NCBI GenBank assembly: GCA_019747615.1
Contig: JAIEQQ010000278.1
Span: forward strand, 1 to 9,011
Source: Phycisphaerales bacterium
GTDB taxonomy: Bacteria; Planctomycetota; Phycisphaerae; Phycisphaerales; UBA1924
Direction of reading: 5' to 3'
DNA length: 9,011 nt
The notes beneath the pieces are model-generated. The model made no database searches. It was not told where the DNA came from and saw only the letters and a program-made list of their open reading frames with translations. The translations under genes were made by a program, and so were the position numbers. This document shows positions 6,264 through 9,011 of the stretch, piece by piece. Position 1 is the first letter of the stretch. Each line of letters opens with the position of its first letter.

Positions 6264-7451
6264 TTACACCACGCGACGACGCCGCGACGCGACGAGCGAG
6301 CCCAGGACCATCGCCACTGCAGCGCCCGGCGCGGGGATGGCCACGCCACGGAAGAACGTGTTGTCCGGCGCCGTCGCCAAGACGGAGAACGACACCGACG
6401 CAGAGACGTTGCTGAGGTTGTCAGTCGTCGTGACCAGACGACGCCCGTCGGCGCTGACGCCCGCAAGGTAGACCCCGCCGCCGGGCAGGTTCATGCCGGT
6501 GAGACCCGACAGCCCCGTCGTCGCCTCAAGACCAAGATTGATCGTGTAGGCCAGTGTCCAGGCGCTGCCATCGAAGTTCCATCGCTGCAGACCGCCGCCG
6601 CTGGCAATAGCGCGCGTGTCAGTGAGGTACGCGACGGTCGTCGAGGCGAAGAAGAAGTCGTACGAACTGCCGCCGGTGCCAAAGAGGTTGGTCTGCGAGT
6701 TGCCCGAGGTGACGGGCACGCCAGTGCCGACGCTGTTCACGCCGGTGAACGGCGAGGAGTTGGTGGTCGCAAAGAGTTGGCCGTTGAACGCGATGGCGCG
6801 CCTGACGTTTGCGGTGCCGGTGCCCGAAGCGCCCGGCGAGATGAGCGTCGAGGGCGATCCGGCGGACGTCACCGTGCCAAACGCGACGCGACGGATGCCG
6901 CCACTGGTGGCCGGGAGCGTGCCGGTGCCGTTGCCGACGCCATAGAACGATGAGCCGTCGGCGGAGTAGACGCCGCGCAGGCCCGTGCCGGCACCGCCGC
7001 TGAACTCGCCGTTGCCGTAAACCGTGGACGTGTCGATCGCGCCGCTGGAGTCAATCCGCGCGACGACACGAGGTGTGCCCGCGCTGTTGAGCAGGCCCGC
7101 GCCGGTGCCCGCAGCAGTGCCGGCGCTCGCGTCGTAGCCACCCAAAACAAGATACTGCCCGTTGCTGGACAGTTGCAGCCCGCCCTCGGCCACCTGCGAT
7201 CCGGAGATCGTCAGCCGGCGCTGCGTGCCCGAAGTGGTCGTGGGCAAGGCCCACGTCAGCGCCGGAGCAGCCTGGCCGAGCGTCGTGGCACCGAAGTGAT
7301 CGATAAACACCGGAGCCGCGGCGCTGGTCAGCGGGGCCGAGCCGCCCGCGGCACCCACACGAACCACCGCAAGGCTGCCCGGCTGCGCCATCGCAGCACC
7401 CGCAGCCAGGAACGACACGCCAAAGCCAGCGACAATTGACAACTTGTGCAC
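6264..7451 (-). CDS. Secreted propeller-like protein with PEP-CTERM-like (PAP) sorting tail
   Basis: A 395-residue exported protein. A Sec signal peptide (1-22, ending 'AGAAMA') precedes a Gly/Ser/Thr/Ala-rich body in which I see no Cys. Recurring segments such as 'GGLQLSSNGQYLVLGGYD' (90-107), 'RGVYSADGSSFYGVG' (159-173), 'RRAIAFNGQLFATTN' (217-231) and 'GVYLAGVSADGRRLVTTTDN' (326-345) suggest blades of a beta-propeller-like fold. The C-terminus has the three-part plan of PEP-CTERM proteins: 'IPAPG' (372-376), a hydrophobic helix (377-388), and 'RRRR' (390-393). In this system such tails are recognised by an exosortase in the inner membrane; none is encoded here. PAP replaces PEP. The GTG at 7451 is chosen because GGGAGG lies six bases upstream. 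It is divergent from the lipoprotein gene at 7631. Ligand or enzymatic role is unknown. Confidence 0.85.
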   Translation of the reverse strand: MHKLSIVAGFGVSFLAAGAAMAQPGSLAVVRVGAAGGSAPLTSAAAPVFIDHFGATTLGQAAPALTWALPTTTSGTQRRLTISGSQVAEGGLQLSSNGQYLVLGGYDASAGTAAGTGAGLLNSAGTPRVVARIDSSGAIDTSTVYGNGEFSGGAGTGLRGVYSADGSSFYGVGNGTGTLPATSGGIRRVAFGTVTSAGSPSTLISPGASGTGTANVRRAIAFNGQLFATTNSSPFTGVNSVGTGVPVTSGNSQTNLFGTGGSSYDFFFASTTVAYLTDTRAIASGGGLQRWNFDGSAWTLAYTINLGLEATTGLSGLTGMNLPGGGVYLAGVSADGRRLVTTTDNLSNVSASVSFSVLATAPDNTFFRGVAIPAPGAAVAMVLGSLVASRRRRVV

Positions 7452-7457
7452 GATAAA

Positions 7458-7463
7458 CCTCCC
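7458..7463 (-). promoter_or_regulatory. Strong ribosome binding site before a GTG start
   Basis: GGGAGG on the minus strand, six bases before the GTG at 7451. It is the best Shine-Dalgarno sequence in the window and fixes the start of the PAP-CTERM protein. Confidence 0.75.
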
Positions 7464-7508
7464 AGTTCATAGCCAACGCCGCGCACCCACCGGGCGCACG
7501 GCCACAAC

Positions 7509-7524
7509 ACTCCGGATTCAGAGT
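7509..7524. promoter_or_regulatory. Imperfect palindrome in the divergent intergenic region
   Basis: The 16 bases from 7509 to 7524 match their own reverse complement at 12 positions, with ACTC/GAGT ends. They lie in the 179 bases between the divergent PAP-CTERM and lipoprotein genes, where both promoters should be. This is a possible operator; it could also be chance. Confidence 0.25.
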
Positions 7525-7630
7525 ACACGCGCCCCCGCTGGAGGCGAGCAATCTGTGCCCCAAATGGCCGCATGAGCGTGGGAACCTGGGTGGCCGCGGG
7601 GCTTGGGGCAGGGTTACGCTCTGCCAATCC

Positions 7631-8929
7631 ATGCCACATCGACCCCGCCCATCCGGTGATCGCCCGAGCCCGACGCTCCACCTCTCCCGCTCGCACACGA
7701 CCCCCGCCCGCGCCGCGCTGGCCCTCGCGCTCCTCACGCTCAGCGTCTGCGGCTGTTCGAGCACGCCGGACGCTCCAGAATCCGCAAACCCGTCGGTCCC
7801 CACCGCTTCGGGCAATGCGGCCTCCGCCACCGGCGCGCCGCCCGGTGTCCTGCCCGATGAGCCCGCAGTCACCAATCGCGTCGGCGTCGAGATCCGCTCC
7901 TGGATCGTCAATGACCGCGAGGGCGATATCGCCCGCGCGCTGCGCCCGCTGGAGATCGAACAGCCCGGCGGCACCGGCACGCAAGCATCCGCCGCGGCGG
8001 ATCTCGACGCATGGAAGCGGGCAGGGCTGCGCGTGTTTCGTGTGAATCGCGCCGAGTTGCTCCGGGTTCAAGCAGAACTCTCGCCACGCGTCGGCGTCTT
8101 CTCGCTCGATGCGTTCGACGTCGGCCAGCGCGTCAGCAGCGCTCCGGTGGCGGTCCAGCGTCAATGGCTGGAACAAGGTTCTCGCTGGAACATCGCGGCG
8201 CGCGGGCCCGAGCTTGCCGAAGGCGGCGTGATCGCGCTCAACAACAGCCGCGCCGCGGTGCCGCCCGGCGCTCTGCGGCTGCTGGCGCGATGCTGGCCGG
8301 TGCCCGTGCCGGGCGACAGCGGCGTCGAGGCCGACATGCGCGTTCAGCTCGTGCCGCAGCACGACGCGGGTCGTCAGGCAGCGTCCGACCTGCTGGCACC
8401 ACGCACGACCACGGCCGATGTCACACTTCAGGGACAGGTGTTCAGAGGGCTGCTGCTGACGCTCACGCTGAAGCCCGGCGAGGCGGTGCTGATCGTGCCT
8501 GAGTCGCCGGCTCGCTCGTGGCAAGAAGTGATCGACCGTCCGCCTGAAGAGCCGCCAGCCAGCACCGACGCGATGAACGCGACCGAAGCCACCGCCGCCG
8601 CCGCCGCGCCGATCGCCCGCCTCGGCGAGGTCCGTCGCGACGGCGCCACCAGTACATCGACCGCCGGAAACGCCGGCGCATCGCCGGCGAGCGGCACGGC
8701 TACGAACGCGCGTCGCGGGCCGGACGACGGCCCTGTGCGATCGCTGGGCGAGGAGATGCTGACGGCGCGGGGTGCCTCAGGCGGTGCACGGGTGCTTATC
8801 GCGATCGTGCCGGAGTTGCCGGGGGTTCAGCGATCGAGCGAATCACGCCGGCCCGCCGCGACGCCGTCATTGCCGTCACCGCCGGCGCTGCCCGCGCCCG
8901 CATCGCCCTCGCCACCGGGGCCGGAGTGA
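7631..8929 (+). CDS. Large lipoprotein of unknown function
   Basis: A 432-residue protein. A basic N-region with several Arg and His, a hydrophobic core (about 27-39) and 'LSVCGCSS' (37-44) form a lipoprotein signal peptide. Either Cys40 or Cys42 could be lipidated. A Pro/Ala/Ser-rich linker (45-80) leads to what looks like a folded region (about 82-292), beginning 'VGVEIRSWIVNDREGDIARA' and including 'ALRLLARCWPVPVPG' and 'GLLLTLTLKPGEAVLIVPES'. A low-complexity Ala/Thr/Ser stretch (about 305-365, with an Ala5 run from CCG repeats at 8592-8606) precedes a short conserved-looking piece (about 370-397). The Pro-rich tail (409-432) looks disordered. I recognise no family. The ATG at 7631 is the only ATG or GTG near the signal peptide; no Shine-Dalgarno sequence precedes it. 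Likely an envelope protein anchored in a membrane. Confidence 0.75.
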   Translation: MPHRPRPSGDRPSPTLHLSRSHTTPARAALALALLTLSVCGCSSTPDAPESANPSVPTASGNAASATGAPPGVLPDEPAVTNRVGVEIRSWIVNDREGDIARALRPLEIEQPGGTGTQASAAADLDAWKRAGLRVFRVNRAELLRVQAELSPRVGVFSLDAFDVGQRVSSAPVAVQRQWLEQGSRWNIAARGPELAEGGVIALNNSRAAVPPGALRLLARCWPVPVPGDSGVEADMRVQLVPQHDAGRQAASDLLAPRTTTADVTLQGQVFRGLLLTLTLKPGEAVLIVPESPARSWQEVIDRPPEEPPASTDAMNATEATAAAAAPIARLGEVRRDGATSTSTAGNAGASPASGTATNARRGPDDGPVRSLGEEMLTARGASGGARVLIAIVPELPGVQRSSESRRPAATPSLPSPPALPAPASPSPPGPE

Positions 8930-8968
8930 GGCGGCGGAGCGTCCGCACGCCCCGGCCATCGCACGATC

Positions 8969-9011
8969 GTGACTTCCGTGCCTGGGTTGGTCTTTCGAAA
9001 CCTGATCGGAC
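8969..9011 (+). CDS. Possible start of another gene, cut by right edge
   Basis: A frame opening at GTG 8969 (or GTG 8978) reads 'TSVPGLVFRNLIG' to the end of the window. 'LVFRNL' is reminiscent of the N-terminus of FtsX/MacB-like ABC permeases, but 14 residues are too few to assign anything. No ribosome binding site is seen. It would start 39 bases after the lipoprotein stop on the same strand, so it could share that transcript. The bases from 8930 to 8968 show nothing else. Confidence 0.25.
   Translation, partial: MTSVPGLVFRNLIG

Noticed and set aside
7328..8524. A 398-codon open frame on the minus strand across the lipoprotein and the divergent intergenic region
   Set aside because: Its composition is Arg/His/Gly-rich and unlike a folded protein. 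It overlaps two better-supported genes and their control region.
8592..8606. CCG trinucleotide repeat
   Set aside because: Five units coding for an Ala run in a low-complexity linker; common in GC-rich genes and not a meaningful repeat element.
8962..8971. Perfect palindrome CACGATCGTG near the right edge
   Set aside because: Ten bases of self-complementary GC-rich sequence occur often by chance, and nothing around it identifies a binding site.
8827..9009. A minus-strand frame entering from the right edge, reading 'IRFRKTNPGTEVTIVRW'
   Set aside because: It looks protein-like for about 20 residues, but then becomes a Gly/Asp/Ala antisense of the lipoprotein's Pro-rich tail and overlaps that gene by about 100 bases. 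A plus-strand start at 8969 or 8978 is a little more plausible.

Overview
The window is GC-rich chromosomal DNA, and I read it as ordinary core genome with some accessory envelope genes. I infer a planctomycete, most likely of the Phycisphaerae type. The reasons are the high GC content, a secreted protein ending in a PEP-CTERM-like tail of the 'IPAP...RRRR' form, two lipoproteins I cannot place, and a phoH gene next to a 7TM-HD phosphohydrolase. The taxonomy is inferred from style, not from a marker gene. There is no rRNA, tRNA, CRISPR array, transposase or phage gene.

Left part (1-1652, minus strand): a PhoH-type ATPase is followed by the N-terminus of a 7TM-HD membrane phosphohydrolase (PgpH/YqfF type), which runs off the left edge. 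This is the familiar phoH - 7TM-HD - ybeY neighbourhood, so ybeY is expected just outside the window.

Centre-left (1873-4180, plus strand): a small lipoprotein of unknown function is followed by purE and purK, joined by an ATGA start/stop overlap. Together PurK and PurE convert AIR to CAIR in de novo purine synthesis. PurE is the class I (N5-CAIR mutase) type, as its pairing with PurK requires.

Centre (4177-6154, minus strand): a FixJ/LuxR-type response regulator converges on purK, and the two stop codons share the bases TTAA. Its receiver keeps the phospho-acceptor Asp but has lost the acidic metal-binding pair. Upstream is a 325-base non-coding stretch with three small inverted repeats. 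Beyond it lies an exported protein with a rubrerythrin-like C-terminus, whose metal sites look partly lost.

Right part (6264-9011): a minus-strand secreted protein with propeller-like repeats and a PAP-CTERM tail, then a divergent plus-strand lipoprotein with no recognisable family. At the extreme right edge there may be the first codons of another plus-strand gene.

I found no convincing new multi-gene system. The items most worth a second look are the degenerate rubrerythrin-like exported protein with its start-proximal hairpin, and the atypical receiver of the response regulator.
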